DNA of 64,000 nucleotides from Anaerolineaceae bacterium (GTDB lineage: Bacteria; Chloroflexota; Anaerolineae; Anaerolineales; Anaerolineaceae), in contig JAENZI010000010.1 of assembly GCA_016841365.1 (NCBI GenBank), positions 1 through 64,000 on the forward strand, given 5' to 3'. Under the pieces are notes generated by a model, which saw only the letters and a list, made by a program, of their open reading frames with translations, made no database searches and was not told the origin of the DNA. Both the position numbers and the translations under genes were made by a program. Positions 54,357-63,956 of the stretch are shown here, piece by piece; position 1 is the first letter of the stretch, and every line of letters begins with the position of its first letter.

Positions 54357-55952
54357 TTATTCAAGTTCTGTATCTACCAAAGTGAAATCGAATAAATTAG
54401 TATAATTGGAGTAATAATGTTTGTCAGGTAATAATGATTTGTCAATCCCTAAATATTGATCAAAGACAACCCTGAATGTGTTTACCGGAGAAATTTGTTG
54501 ATATAGTTGTTCGTAATTTTCGTCATAGAAGTAAATCGCATTTAAGATACCAAACCTTTCTTTTAGGTTTGTGCCTTCAATATCAAGTTGGTTTGTCTCC
54601 ATTCCCGGTCCATGGTCTGCTTGAATGATAATTATTAATGGTTCTTTTGCTGAGGAGATTATTTGGTCTATGGTTTTGAGAATTCTTTCTTGAATAAATA
54701 AAACCTGATCATAATACCCAAGCTTGTATTCCTCTGGTGTACCTGTTGCCATATATCTATTTGCGTCATGGATTGTGAACAACCGATCTGATTTTTTTAG
54801 AATACCATCAGAGGTAAATATAAAAGGTGGATGGGGACATAGAATATGAGAAAAAATAAATTGCGGACCCTGTAAATTTGTTGTTAAGGGAAGGGATTCT
54901 AAAACAAAATTTACACTGTCATAATGCCAACGATACAATTGAGAATTCATGAAAACCGAAAAACCGGTTGTGTTGAAAAAGGTCTGTGTAAAGCTATCGG
55001 GAATATTTTTTTTATGGTAGTAGACATCCCAATCAGAGAAATCTAAAAAATTTACTTCTGCTTGGAAGCTGACCATGTCATAGCCAATATTCTTAAGTGA
55101 TTGTTCAATTATGCTGTTATCAATCATGTGATAAGCGGGATAATAATAGTAAGGATTTCCTTCGCTGATAATATTTGCTATTTCATCTAAGTATTGCATG
55201 TTCAAAGAACTCGCTAACGAAAGCCTTGTTTGCACATAATTTGTGGAAGATCCATTAGGTATGTAGAATTTTCTGTTCCAAAGTTCTTGAATAAAATCAG
55301 AATTATCGAGCCCATATAATTTATTTAGAACTTCACTGTTTCCAAAACCGTCCAAAATGATGTAATAAATATCAGGTTTAACTGAATATGATGGATGAAT
55401 ATTTAGATGATTTTTATCAAGCTCACTCTGCCAATACTTTACGAAATTGTTTTTATCTACATTATTGTAAAAATGAATATCCAAATAACCACGAATAAAA
55501 ACACCACTTAGCAAAACTATTGAAAATAGATTTAATGAGAAAATGATTAATGGATTAATGCGATCAATTTTTTTTATAATTAGAAAAATAAATGCTAAAA
55601 TTAGTAATATTTGACCAAAGACAATTCTTTGGCCAGGGTTGGTGAGCCAAAATCTTGCCAGATTTATGTTCTTAGATTCTGCAGCTAGCACACGCAATAC
55701 ATTGATCATATTCTGGAAGTTTAGGAAAAAGAATAAAAAGATAAAGACGAAAACAGCAGATTTTTGATTATTTTTAAATACATGATATGCAAGTAACCAA
55801 ATAACGAAAATTACTAAAAATGAAATAAAAAATATCGAAAGTAATCCCTTCAATGTTGAATCAAAAAAATTTTTAAAATAAAAATATGTGACAAAATATC
55901 CGGCAAATAAAAAAGGGAAAATCAGCCATTTACTAAGACAGTTATTTTTCAT
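54357..55952 (-). CDS. Membrane-anchored sulfatase-fold (alkaline phosphatase superfamily) protein
   Basis: A 531-residue protein. Four or five N-terminal hydrophobic segments are followed by a soluble sulfatase-like domain. Motifs: ILDGF with D201-G202 (metal Asp), TNYVQTRLSLASSLN near 237-251 where the T242 or nearby S is the presumed nucleophile, and IIIIQADHGPG in the C-terminal third, with the metal DHG. The C-terminus carries SPVNTFRVVFDQYLG. The topology resembles phosphoethanolamine or phosphoglycerol transferases and the LTA-synthase family. Codon use is strongly A+T-rich. Its neighbour at 56051 is a paralogue of almost equal length. Confidence 0.75.
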   Translation of the reverse strand: MKNNCLSKWLIFPFLFAGYFVTYFYFKNFFDSTLKGLLSIFFISFLVIFVIWLLAYHVFKNNQKSAVFVFIFLFFFLNFQNMINVLRVLAAESKNINLARFWLTNPGQRIVFGQILLILAFIFLIIKKIDRINPLIIFSLNLFSIVLLSGVFIRGYLDIHFYNNVDKNNFVKYWQSELDKNHLNIHPSYSVKPDIYYIILDGFGNSEVLNKLYGLDNSDFIQELWNRKFYIPNGSSTNYVQTRLSLASSLNMQYLDEIANIISEGNPYYYYPAYHMIDNSIIEQSLKNIGYDMVSFQAEVNFLDFSDWDVYYHKKNIPDSFTQTFFNTTGFSVFMNSQLYRWHYDSVNFVLESLPLTTNLQGPQFIFSHILCPHPPFIFTSDGILKKSDRLFTIHDANRYMATGTPEEYKLGYYDQVLFIQERILKTIDQIISSAKEPLIIIIQADHGPGMETNQLDIEGTNLKERFGILNAIYFYDENYEQLYQQISPVNTFRVVFDQYLGIDKSLLPDKHYYSNYTNLFDFTLVDTELE

Positions 55953-56050
55953 GCTTCTACCTTACATGATGAAATCTATTAATTAAGATAAAGTTATTTT
56001 CATTATACTGTAAGCAAATATAATTTTTTGTTTATAAGTATGTTTAATCC

Positions 56051-57640
56051 TTAATCGAGTAAAGCGTCAACCTGGGTGAAGTTAAACAAGGTCCAATATT
56101 CAGAAAAATAATGTGTATCCTTTAATATTGGTTTGAAGGTGTTAAAGTAATTTGTGAAAATGCTTCTAAATGTGTTCACGGGTGAAATTTCTGGATACAA
56201 ATCATTATAATTTTGGTCGTAGTAGTAAATCGCATTTAGAATTGCAAGCCTTTCTTTTATGTTTGTATTTGATAGATTCCCTAAATCAACTTGCAACCCA
56301 GAACCGTGATCGCCTTGAATGATAATTATTAATGGTTCTTTTGCATTATCCATTATCCGATCTATTGATTCAATTATTGAATTCTGAATAAAAATTACCT
56401 GGTCTTTATAGCCATTTTTGTATTCTTCGGGTGTCCCGGATGATAGAAAATAATTCGCGTCCTGTTTTGTAAATAATCGATCTGCTTGTTTCAGTGTCCC
56501 ATTCCTTTCAAATATGAATGGAGGATGAGGGCACATTATGTGAGCGAAAATAAATTGTGGACCCTCTAAAACCGTGGTTGTCGGTAGTGTTTCAGTGGTA
56601 TAAGTAATCGTATCGTAATGCCATTGATATAGCTGGGGATTTATAAAAACTGAAAAGGCTGTTGTACTAAGAAAAGTTTGAGAGAAACTATCTGGGATGT
56701 ATTTGGGTTTATAATAAATATCCCAGTCATTGTGTTCTGAGTAGCTAATCCCCGAAAAAAAACTGACTAATTCATAATCTATTGATCGTAGGGTTCGTTC
56801 AAGAATACTGTTATCGATCATGTGATATGCCGGATAATAATTTGATTTGTTTTCTCCAACAAAATCAGCTACACCATTAAGGTACATCAAATTTAATGAA
56901 CTTGCTAATGAAGATCTTGTTTGTGTGTAATTTGAGTAACTTTGTGATGCAACATAAAACCCTCTATCTTCAAGTGCTCTGACAAATTTTGAGTTGTCAA
57001 GTTCATAAAGATCTTGTAGGATATCACTACGAGTAAAACCATCAAGGATGATGTAATAAATGTCAGGTCTCTCTAAATTATTTATATTGAGTTCAAATGT
57101 GTTGTTGGATAATTGGTTCTCCCAGTAAATCTCAAAACGTTTTTTCTCTGTCCTGTGTTGGCTTACTAAAAGTACCCCATTAAATCCTGTGAATAATAAA
57201 AAGCTTATTGAAATGATGTTTAAAAAAATAACCAAACGAGGGTTGAAAAAATTGGAATTTTTTATCATCACCAAAACTATCATTAGGAGTAAAAAGATAA
57301 TACAAAATACGATATTTTGTCCTAAGTTGCTGTGCCAAAATCGAAGAAGAGAATTATTTGTTAAATTTGCTGATATTTTTCGAAGGTGAAATATGAAATT
57401 TTGAAAATTGAAGAATAAAATCGCAAACACAAACGTGAACGTTGCGGCTTTGGGTAAATCTCTTAAAGTTAAAAATGAAAGTCCGCAAACAATAACGATT
57501 ATAGAAATTGTAAATAAAGCTGAACTCAACAATCCACCCGTTGATGCCTCACGATGATACGAAAAGAAGAAATATAAGACGGAATTTATTCCATATAAAA
57601 TTGGAAAGAGTAGCCATCGACTTAAAATTTTGTTTATCAT
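56051..57640 (-). CDS. Membrane-anchored sulfatase-fold protein, tandem paralogue
   Basis: A 529-residue protein paralogous to the one at 54357: the same N-terminal hydrophobic segments, ILDGF near 199-203, SNYTQTRSSLASSLN, PAYHMIDNSI, FAHIMCPHPPFIF, IIIIQGDHGSG and SPVNTFRSIF. The two differ throughout, so the duplication is old. AGAGG precedes its ATG. It lies 139 bases downstream of the GT87 gene, with nothing recognisable in the gap. The pair probably transfers phosphoethanolamine-, phosphoglycerol- or sulfate-like groups; chemistry cannot be fixed by sequence. Confidence 0.75.
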   Translation of the reverse strand: MINKILSRWLLFPILYGINSVLYFFFSYHREASTGGLLSSALFTISIIVIVCGLSFLTLRDLPKAATFTFVFAILFFNFQNFIFHLRKISANLTNNSLLRFWHSNLGQNIVFCIIFLLLMIVLVMIKNSNFFNPRLVIFLNIISISFLLFTGFNGVLLVSQHRTEKKRFEIYWENQLSNNTFELNINNLERPDIYYIILDGFTRSDILQDLYELDNSKFVRALEDRGFYVASQSYSNYTQTRSSLASSLNLMYLNGVADFVGENKSNYYPAYHMIDNSILERTLRSIDYELVSFFSGISYSEHNDWDIYYKPKYIPDSFSQTFLSTTAFSVFINPQLYQWHYDTITYTTETLPTTTVLEGPQFIFAHIMCPHPPFIFERNGTLKQADRLFTKQDANYFLSSGTPEEYKNGYKDQVIFIQNSIIESIDRIMDNAKEPLIIIIQGDHGSGLQVDLGNLSNTNIKERLAILNAIYYYDQNYNDLYPEISPVNTFRSIFTNYFNTFKPILKDTHYFSEYWTLFNFTQVDALLD

Positions 57641-57779
57641 TTTTCCTCTTTATTTAATTTACAAGAGATAGTTTTTGTAGTGTGTAGATTGCGAATGAAT
57701 TTTTCATTTAAATTACTCATGAAAAATATTTTTAGATCTTACGCAGAGAAAATTTTGATTGTGAGGGGCCCTACAAAAT

Positions 57780-59057
57780 TTACAATTCATCGTTCTCCCA
57801 AAAGGTCATTTTTCCTTTTCTAAACGAAATCATTGCCCAACCCAAAAATGCAAGGTTAAAAACAAACCCGCTTCCGCCTTCAATAAATTGAATTAATTGA
57901 ATGTCTAACTGGAAAAGGGCAGTTACGATAAAAGCAATAAAAATTAATAAAATTGGTGCGAATGTCCACAATGAAAAGAGGTTCTGATCAAAACGATCTT
58001 GCAAAATCAGATAGAGCATGGGTGGGATCAAGATCAGGGACATGTGGATATGGGCGTGCCAGGCTACAGTACCAGTAGCAGCAAGAATGCCTAACAACGC
58101 AGTAGTATTATGGGAGTTATTAGTTTTGCCCCCTCGACTAAAAATAATCAAAGTAGTGGAGATCGTAAGAACAATCCCTATAACGGCAATAACTAATCCA
58201 ATAGTGGTTGAGTTAAATGTGTTGATATGCCAACCCAACATGCGCCAATTCATCATTACCGGGGGGTTGCTTGCGGTACCTCCTGAGGCAGACCCCAGCA
58301 AAATATCTTTAAGTCCTAGAAGTCCCTCAACACCAACCAGAATGAAAGAAGTCAACCCAATGGCAAAAGCAGATAGACCAAATCCGACAAGCACCTTGAA
58401 TTTTCGCCGGAATAGCAGAAATGGGAGGATCAGGATCAATAATTGCGGTTTTAGTAACCACCCACCCAGCCAAGCGCCCGCTTTGAGGGGCTTTTCGGAG
58501 AACAGAGCACGCATGAACTCACCAGAGCAAATTATCAACCATAGGTTAACCTGTCCGTTATAAAAATTTCTAAAAACCGGGAAGGAGAGAATAAGCATCA
58601 GGGCTATCCTTAACGAAAGTGACTGTCCAGATGTTTTTAATGAAAAGAATCGAAGATATATGATGAACCCGATTAGATTGATCACTGACCACACTGAAAA
58701 GCTGTATGGTAAACTGATCAAAGATAAGAATTTAAAAGGCAATAAAAATACAGGTGGGTACATAACAGAAAATGGCTCGAATGTTGATATGCTCGATTTT
58801 GTGTAAATCTTTCTTTGTATTTGAGTCAATTTTTCCAGGTTATAAATATCAGCAAAATGATGTTCGTTTATGACTTTGCCTGCACTCCAAAATGCACAAT
58901 AATCGATTGCATAGTCATTGCATATATGGGTCTGGGAAAAATTAGTTAGGAAAATGCCGAGTAAGATTGTGTAGAGAGTTAGGACCGCTGCAAGACCAAT
59001 TTTCTGCCAGTGTTTTGTGGTCATATTATGAAAAGATAGAATTTGTTTTCTTTGCAT
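57780..59057 (-). CDS. GT87/DUF2029-family membrane glycosyltransferase (paralogue 3)
   Basis: A 425-residue integral membrane protein of the DUF2029/GT87 family, related to mycobacterial polyprenol-phosphate-mannose-dependent transferases. The first loop holds AIDYCAFWSAGKVI near 50-63, then YPPVFLLPF, and the recurrent NGQVNLWLII and GAWLGGWLLKPQLLIL segments. The start is ATG 59057; the upstream stop and this start share TGATG. It is the last and most A+T-rich of three tandem copies. The conserved Asp-Tyr in the first loop is the likely catalytic region. Sugar and acceptor unknown. Confidence 0.78.
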   Translation of the reverse strand: MQRKQILSFHNMTTKHWQKIGLAAVLTLYTILLGIFLTNFSQTHICNDYAIDYCAFWSAGKVINEHHFADIYNLEKLTQIQRKIYTKSSISTFEPFSVMYPPVFLLPFKFLSLISLPYSFSVWSVINLIGFIIYLRFFSLKTSGQSLSLRIALMLILSFPVFRNFYNGQVNLWLIICSGEFMRALFSEKPLKAGAWLGGWLLKPQLLILILPFLLFRRKFKVLVGFGLSAFAIGLTSFILVGVEGLLGLKDILLGSASGGTASNPPVMMNWRMLGWHINTFNSTTIGLVIAVIGIVLTISTTLIIFSRGGKTNNSHNTTALLGILAATGTVAWHAHIHMSLILIPPMLYLILQDRFDQNLFSLWTFAPILLIFIAFIVTALFQLDIQLIQFIEGGSGFVFNLAFLGWAMISFRKGKMTFWENDEL

Positions 59058-60352
59058 CACTGATCCCCAAACTCATTTATTTTCCTGAATTGAATATCTC
59101 GTTGAAACAAATTTGTAATTGCCCACCAGAACAATAAGATATTGGAAAACAATCCGGTTATACCGCCGAAAAGATACACCAGAAAAATTCCATCCAAATA
59201 ATTATTTATTTCAATCGTCGCTGCCAGAATATAGCCCACAAATTGAAAAAATGGTGGCACGAACAGCCATAAGGAAAAGAGCTTCTGGTTTAGGCGATGA
59301 TTGAGTAACAGGTAAAGGATAGGCGGTATGAGGATTACGGCGGTGTGCACATGGGCATGCCAGGCGATTACACATGTTGCGGTGAAAAGCCCGAGGAGGG
59401 CGATGGCAAAGCGGTCGTTATCCCATTCCTTTTTGTTTAAAAAGAAAACCAGGGCTAAACTGATCGTTAGCAGGGTGCCGAGGATGATCACTGCCCATCC
59501 GACAGTTGGGGTAGTTAAGCGCCCAATATTTTCCCCCAGCATACGCCAGTTCATCATCACGCCGGCGTTGCTGGCTTGGCCGCCCGCGCTGGAATCCAGC
59601 CAAATATCTTTCAGGGCGAGAGCACCCTCCATCCCCACCAGGGCAAAGGAGGTTCCTAACACAGCCAGTGTTGACACGGCAAACCCGGCCAGCGTCTTTA
59701 ATTCCCGCCGGAACAATAAGAAAGGCAGGATCAGGATCAGGATCTGGGGTTTGAGCAGCCAACCGCCCAGCCACAAACCGGCTTTGAGGGGTTTTTCTGC
59801 AAGCATCCCCCGCATGAATTCGCCCGCGCAGACCATCAACAACAGGTTCAACTGCCCCTGATAAAGGTTCACAAACACCGGCAGGGAGAGGGTTAGCATC
59901 AGGATCAACCTGGCAGGTGGTGATGCGCTCATTGTTTTTTGGGCAAAGAAACGCAGATAGAGGATTAGCCCAACCAGGTTGATCAGCGTCCACAGAGCAA
60001 AGCTGACTGACGGCGAAAATAACGAGAGCGGATAAAAGGGGAGGAGGAACACCGGCAGGTAGGGAAGCGGAATCACCTCAAATGGGATATCAGGGTGATC
60101 TGATTGAGGAAAGAGATTTTCTTGCAGGGGGAGTAATCGCTCGGGGTTGTAAATTGCCCCAAAACTTTCTTCTCGCATGATCTTTCCAGCACTCCAGTAA
60201 GCGCAGTAATCATGTCCAAGATGCCCGCAAAATTCGGTGTTGACCAGGAAGATGCTCAGAACGAGGTAGAAAGTTAGTGTGGCTGCCAGGGCCAGGTTTT
60301 GCCAGCCTTTTGGGGTTGTGTGCTTGAATAGATGCAAGGTCTTAAAGTTCAT
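59057..60352 (-). CDS. GT87/DUF2029-family membrane glycosyltransferase (paralogue 2)
   Basis: A 431-residue paralogue with the same segments: GHDYCAYWSAGKIM near 45-58, YLPVFLLPFYPL, LYQGQLNLLLM, LWLGGWLLKPQILIL, and MMNWRMLG near 265. It overlaps the preceding paralogue by 11 bases (60342-60352) and shares a base with the next start. Compared with its neighbours the base composition is intermediate. The retained motifs in all three copies argue against decay; they may use different donors or acceptors. Confidence 0.78.
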   Translation of the reverse strand: MNFKTLHLFKHTTPKGWQNLALAATLTFYLVLSIFLVNTEFCGHLGHDYCAYWSAGKIMREESFGAIYNPERLLPLQENLFPQSDHPDIPFEVIPLPYLPVFLLPFYPLSLFSPSVSFALWTLINLVGLILYLRFFAQKTMSASPPARLILMLTLSLPVFVNLYQGQLNLLLMVCAGEFMRGMLAEKPLKAGLWLGGWLLKPQILILILPFLLFRRELKTLAGFAVSTLAVLGTSFALVGMEGALALKDIWLDSSAGGQASNAGVMMNWRMLGENIGRLTTPTVGWAVIILGTLLTISLALVFFLNKKEWDNDRFAIALLGLFTATCVIAWHAHVHTAVILIPPILYLLLNHRLNQKLFSLWLFVPPFFQFVGYILAATIEINNYLDGIFLVYLFGGITGLFSNILLFWWAITNLFQRDIQFRKINEFGDQ

Positions 60353-61619
60353 TTGCTTCCCCTTTTTGGGGTATCTTTCTGATGTAAGTGGTTTGAAGTA
60401 TTGCCCAACCCAGCACCAGCAGGTTGAGGGCTAGGCCGCGTATGCCGTTGACCAGCTGCACCGCCTGGTCACTCACACCCACCAAAATGTTGAGCGCGAT
60501 CATCAAGAACAGGATCAGCGGCGGCGTGAAAACCCAGGCTGAGAAGACCCGCTGGCTGAAACGTCCTTCTATCAGCACCAGCAGCATGGGCGGGATCAGG
60601 ATCATCGCCGCCGAGAAATGGGCGTGCCAGGTGAAAGCCGCCGTGGCGGCCAGCGTGCCCAGCATGGCAATGGAGTCCAAGTCTTCATTCGGTGTGTGCA
60701 CCCGGCTGAAGACGATTAGCGATGCGCCGGCGGTCAGCAGCATGCCCAGCAGGGCCACACCCCAGCCAACCGCAGGGGGCGCCACCGTGTTGAGGTGCTC
60801 ACCCAGCATACGCCAGTTCATCATGATGAAGGGGTTACTCTGCACATCACCGCCTCCCGCGGCAGTCAGGGTTTCCCACAGGCGCATCAGGCCGCTTGTG
60901 CCGAGCAGCGCAAAGGAGGCCAGCCCGATCGCGCCGGCAGTTGCGGCAAACCCCGCCAGGGTCTTGAAGGCTTTGCGGAAGAGCAGGATCGGCAGGATCA
61001 GCACCAATAGCTGCGGTTTGAGCAGCAATCCGCCCAGCCACAGGCCGGCTTTTAGGGGCTTACCCGCACGGCTTGCCCGCAGGAATTCGCCAATGCAGAT
61101 CACCAGCCACAAGTTTACCTGACCGTAGAAGAAGTTCATCAGCACAGGCAGGGAGAGGGTCAGCATCAGCATCACCCGCAGGGGCGGGGGTGTGCCAACC
61201 AGGTTCTTGGCGAAGAAGCGCAGATAGAGGATCAGCCCGGCAAAGTTGACCAGCGACCACAGCCAGAAGCTGAGGGGCAGGCTGAGCCGCGCCAGGGCGG
61301 CAAAGGGCAGGATGAAGGGCGGCGGGTACATAACGGCAACGGTCTCAAAGCCGGGTGAATCCGCGCCCGGGTAGACCGACCGCTGGAATTCGGTCATTAC
61401 TTCCAGGTCGTAGACCGCGCCCACGCCCTGTTCGTTAATGATCCGCCCTGCGCTCCAAAAGGCACAGTAATCATAGCCCAGCCCTTCACATAATTTTGCC
61501 TGGTCGGCATTCATCAGGTAGATGCCAGCCAGCAGGGCGTAAAACGTCAGCATCAGCATCAGACCTAAATTCTGGCGCTTTTGCGGGGTCATCCCACTGA
61601 AAAGTCGGGGTCGGGTCAT
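60342..61619 (-). CDS. GT87/DUF2029-family membrane glycosyltransferase (paralogue 1)
   Basis: A 425-residue paralogue, the most G+C-rich of the three. It has GLGYDYCAFWSAGRII near 46-61, MYPPPFILPF, FFYGQVNLWLVI, LWLGGLLLKPQLLVL and MMNWRMLGEHL near 266. It follows the DPM1-like gene by 28 bases, so a polyprenyl-phosphate sugar made by that protein could be its donor. This is inference from neighbourhood, as GT87 enzymes use polyprenol-phosphate mannose in mycobacteria. Confidence 0.8.
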   Translation of the reverse strand: MTRPRLFSGMTPQKRQNLGLMLMLTFYALLAGIYLMNADQAKLCEGLGYDYCAFWSAGRIINEQGVGAVYDLEVMTEFQRSVYPGADSPGFETVAVMYPPPFILPFAALARLSLPLSFWLWSLVNFAGLILYLRFFAKNLVGTPPPLRVMLMLTLSLPVLMNFFYGQVNLWLVICIGEFLRASRAGKPLKAGLWLGGLLLKPQLLVLILPILLFRKAFKTLAGFAATAGAIGLASFALLGTSGLMRLWETLTAAGGGDVQSNPFIMMNWRMLGEHLNTVAPPAVGWGVALLGMLLTAGASLIVFSRVHTPNEDLDSIAMLGTLAATAAFTWHAHFSAAMILIPPMLLVLIEGRFSQRVFSAWVFTPPLILFLMIALNILVGVSDQAVQLVNGIRGLALNLLVLGWAILQTTYIRKIPQKGEANEL

Positions 61620-61647
61620 GTGCGTGTCACTCCATATTCAGGCGCGT

Positions 61648-62334
61648 TCAATCCACAAAGCGGTACTTGATCAGCGTCCACAGGGCGATCAGCCCGTCTT
61701 TGGCTTTGATCTTCTTGCCCTCGCCGTAATCGCGCGGGTTGAAGGAGATCGGCAGCTCGTAGATGCGCACCTTGCGTTTGAGCAGCTTGGCGGTGAACTC
61801 GGGTTCGAAGTCGAAACGTTTGCTGTTAAGGGGCATGCCGGCCACCACCTCGCGTTTGAAGACCTTGTAACCCGTCTCCATATCGGTCAGGATGTTGTTG
61901 TAGAGGATGTTGGTGACCAGGGTCAGGAGCTTGTTGGCGACCATGTTCCAGAACAGGATCGGGCGCCGTCCGCCGCCCAAAAAGCGGGAGCCATAAACCA
62001 CATCGGCGATGCCCTCTTCGATCGGTCGCAGCAGGTTGGGGTATTCGCGCGGGTCATATTCAAGGTCGGCGTCCTGGATCAGGAGCACCTCGCCCTCGGC
62101 GGCTTCGATGCCTGTGCGCACCGCGGCGCCCTTGCCTTTATTGTGTTCGTGGCGCAGGGCGCGGATGCCCGCCTGCTGTTCAAGGTCCGAGAGTATTTGG
62201 GGCGTGCCGTCGGTCGAGCCGTCGTCCACCAGCAGGATTTCGTGCGCCAGGCCGGTCGCCTGCACCCGCCGGACGATCTCCTGCAGGGTGTTTTCTTCGT
62301 TGTAGACCGGGATGATCACGGATAATTTGAGCAA
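61648..62334 (-). CDS. DPM1-like polyprenyl-phosphate glycosyltransferase (GT2)
   Basis: A 228-residue GT2 enzyme resembling dolichyl/polyprenyl-phosphate mannose synthase. LSVIIPVYNEENTL, LLVDDGSTDGT, GKGAAVRTGIEAA and the metal motif IQDADLEYDP near 89-98 are present, with SRFLGGGRR and TDMETGYKVFKREVV near 145-160. The short C-terminus lacks membrane helices. It would charge a lipid phosphate with a sugar for the GT87 and other GT-C enzymes. It is 36 bases after the polytopic gene at 62371. Confidence 0.85.
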   Translation of the reverse strand: MLKLSVIIPVYNEENTLQEIVRRVQATGLAHEILLVDDGSTDGTPQILSDLEQQAGIRALRHEHNKGKGAAVRTGIEAAEGEVLLIQDADLEYDPREYPNLLRPIEEGIADVVYGSRFLGGGRRPILFWNMVANKLLTLVTNILYNNILTDMETGYKVFKREVVAGMPLNSKRFDFEPEFTAKLLKRKVRIYELPISFNPRDYGEGKKIKAKDGLIALWTLIKYRFVD

Positions 62335-62370
62335 AATTGCCTCCCTTGAACGGAATCAGATGATGATGAA

Positions 62371-63891
62371 TTATGGCCGCTGCAGGATGATGGCGGTGTC
62401 GTCCTGGTAGACCGCTGCCCATCCCAGTTCGTTTTGAATGAAGTGAACGGCTATCTCATCGGGCGGCAGGAGGGCATAGCCGACATCGTATTTGTCCAGC
62501 ACATCCTCCCAGCCTGGTTTAAGCTGCAAGACTGAGGCATATTCGCCGGTCAGCGCCTCGCCGTAGAAGTCGGTCTGCCCGTCGATGAACACCAGCTCAT
62601 CGGGCCACTGGCTGTGCAGCAGGTAACCGCCCCAGATGAACAGGTTGAACACCTCGCCCTCCTGGGGGTTATCCTTCAGCCAGTCCACCGCTTCCACGGG
62701 GAATACCTCAGGATCGAATCTGTAGGGCTGGCGGTCGTAGCTGAAGTTGACGCCCGCGGCAAAGCCGACCAATGCGATCACGACGCTCAGGGCGGGCCAG
62801 ACCCAGACCTTGAGCATCTGATCCACCCCAAGAATCCGGGCATCGGCGTCTTTGATGCGCCTGACGAGGGAGGAACGGGGTGCGGCATCCAGCAGGAGGT
62901 CTTCCACGCCCTGCGCCAGCAGGGGGGCGGCCACGATGGTGAACAGGGGGATGTTGCGGGCGCTGTAAAGCCCCATCGCCAGCCAGGCGGTAGCGTTGAA
63001 CAGCAGCGGGGCGCGCATCTTGTTCTTGTTCAGGCCCAGCACCACCACCAGCAGGACGATAAAGAATAAAAAGATCAACCCGGAGAGGTTGTGAAAGTCG
63101 GGTGATTTATATTCCATGGTGTAATCCACCAGGCTGGTGCCGAGGTAACCGATGCTGGTGCGCCACAGGTCCAGCCCGGAGGGGTTGATCAGGGTCACCG
63201 CCAGGGCGGAGACGCCGCCCAGCCCGTAGGCGCGCCAGAAACCTTTAGGCAGCTGCGCCTTGTGCCAGATGGCATCCCAGGCGACGCCGAAACCGTAAAT
63301 GAACCACACAGTAAAGCCGGCAATGTAGGCGCCGTGCAGGTTCGCCCACAGCAGCATCAGGACGGGAAGCTGCCACCAGCGGCGCAGTTCGCCGCGGTGC
63401 AGTTGGTAGAGTGTGCCCATCCACAGCGCCAGCAGGAGGAAGGTGAACAGGTGCGGGCGAGAAAGCCAGTGGATGGCGGATGTGAACAATGCCAGGAAGG
63501 CTGCCAGCACGACCGGCAGCAGGGTGCGCCTTTGGCCCCGCACCTGGCGGTAGAGGATCAGGAAGGTCGTCGCGATCAGCAGGGCGCACAGCAGGATTAC
63601 CCCATTGAAGCCCAGCAGCCGCTCAGCGAGGGCAAACAGCACCTGCGCCAGCCATTCGTGGGGGGTGAGGGGCTGGCCGAGCATGGTATGGGAGAACAGG
63701 TCCTCCAGGGGAATGCTGTGGGAATCGAGGATGGTGGCGCCGATGGTCAGGTGGCGGCCCAGGTCGCCGTCCTTGTTCATCATGCTCCGGCCAAAAGTAA
63801 GCACGGCAAAGAAGGAGGTTATCCACAAGGCACTCCCCAGGCTGGGAAGCACATAACCGAGAATTTGAGTGCGTTTGTTCTTTGTCTCCAT
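62371..63891 (-). CDS. Polytopic membrane protein, probable GT-C-type
   Basis: A 506-residue integral membrane protein with many hydrophobic segments. The early loop MNKDGDLGRHLTIG (D-x-D-x2-R-H) and PHEWLAQVLFAL, then WLSRPHLF, HGAYIAGF, and the soluble C-terminal region with FNLFIWGGYLLHSQWPDELVFIDGQTD form a pattern found in a family of unassigned bacterial membrane proteins. I do not know a specific function. It is the first gene of the minus-strand operon ending with the GT87 genes. Confidence 0.65.
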   Translation of the reverse strand: METKNKRTQILGYVLPSLGSALWITSFFAVLTFGRSMMNKDGDLGRHLTIGATILDSHSIPLEDLFSHTMLGQPLTPHEWLAQVLFALAERLLGFNGVILLCALLIATTFLILYRQVRGQRRTLLPVVLAAFLALFTSAIHWLSRPHLFTFLLLALWMGTLYQLHRGELRRWWQLPVLMLLWANLHGAYIAGFTVWFIYGFGVAWDAIWHKAQLPKGFWRAYGLGGVSALAVTLINPSGLDLWRTSIGYLGTSLVDYTMEYKSPDFHNLSGLIFLFFIVLLVVVLGLNKNKMRAPLLFNATAWLAMGLYSARNIPLFTIVAAPLLAQGVEDLLLDAAPRSSLVRRIKDADARILGVDQMLKVWVWPALSVVIALVGFAAGVNFSYDRQPYRFDPEVFPVEAVDWLKDNPQEGEVFNLFIWGGYLLHSQWPDELVFIDGQTDFYGEALTGEYASVLQLKPGWEDVLDKYDVGYALLPPDEIAVHFIQNELGWAAVYQDDTAIILQRP

Positions 63892-63928
63892 GAAGCCTTT
63901 CCAATCGTTGCGCCGCCCAAAATTTTAT

Positions 63929-63956
63929 TTGACGGGAGTCACTTTCATAGTATAAT
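63929..63956 (+). promoter_or_regulatory. Strong plus-strand promoter at the right edge
   Basis: TTGACG at 63929-63934 and TATAAT at 63951-63956 with a 16-base spacer. It is divergent from the 62371-63891 gene and should transcribe a gene beginning beyond the window. Confidence 0.7.

Noticed and set aside
60424-61122. Plus-strand frame of 232 codons
   Set aside because: Antisense to the GT87 paralogue 1; composition (Ala/Ser/Pro/Arg-rich with no fold-like pattern) is typical of a shadow frame in G+C-rich sequence.
61618-62325. Plus-strand frame of 235 codons
   Set aside because: Antisense to the DPM1-like gene, which has all GT2 motifs; the opposite frame shows none.
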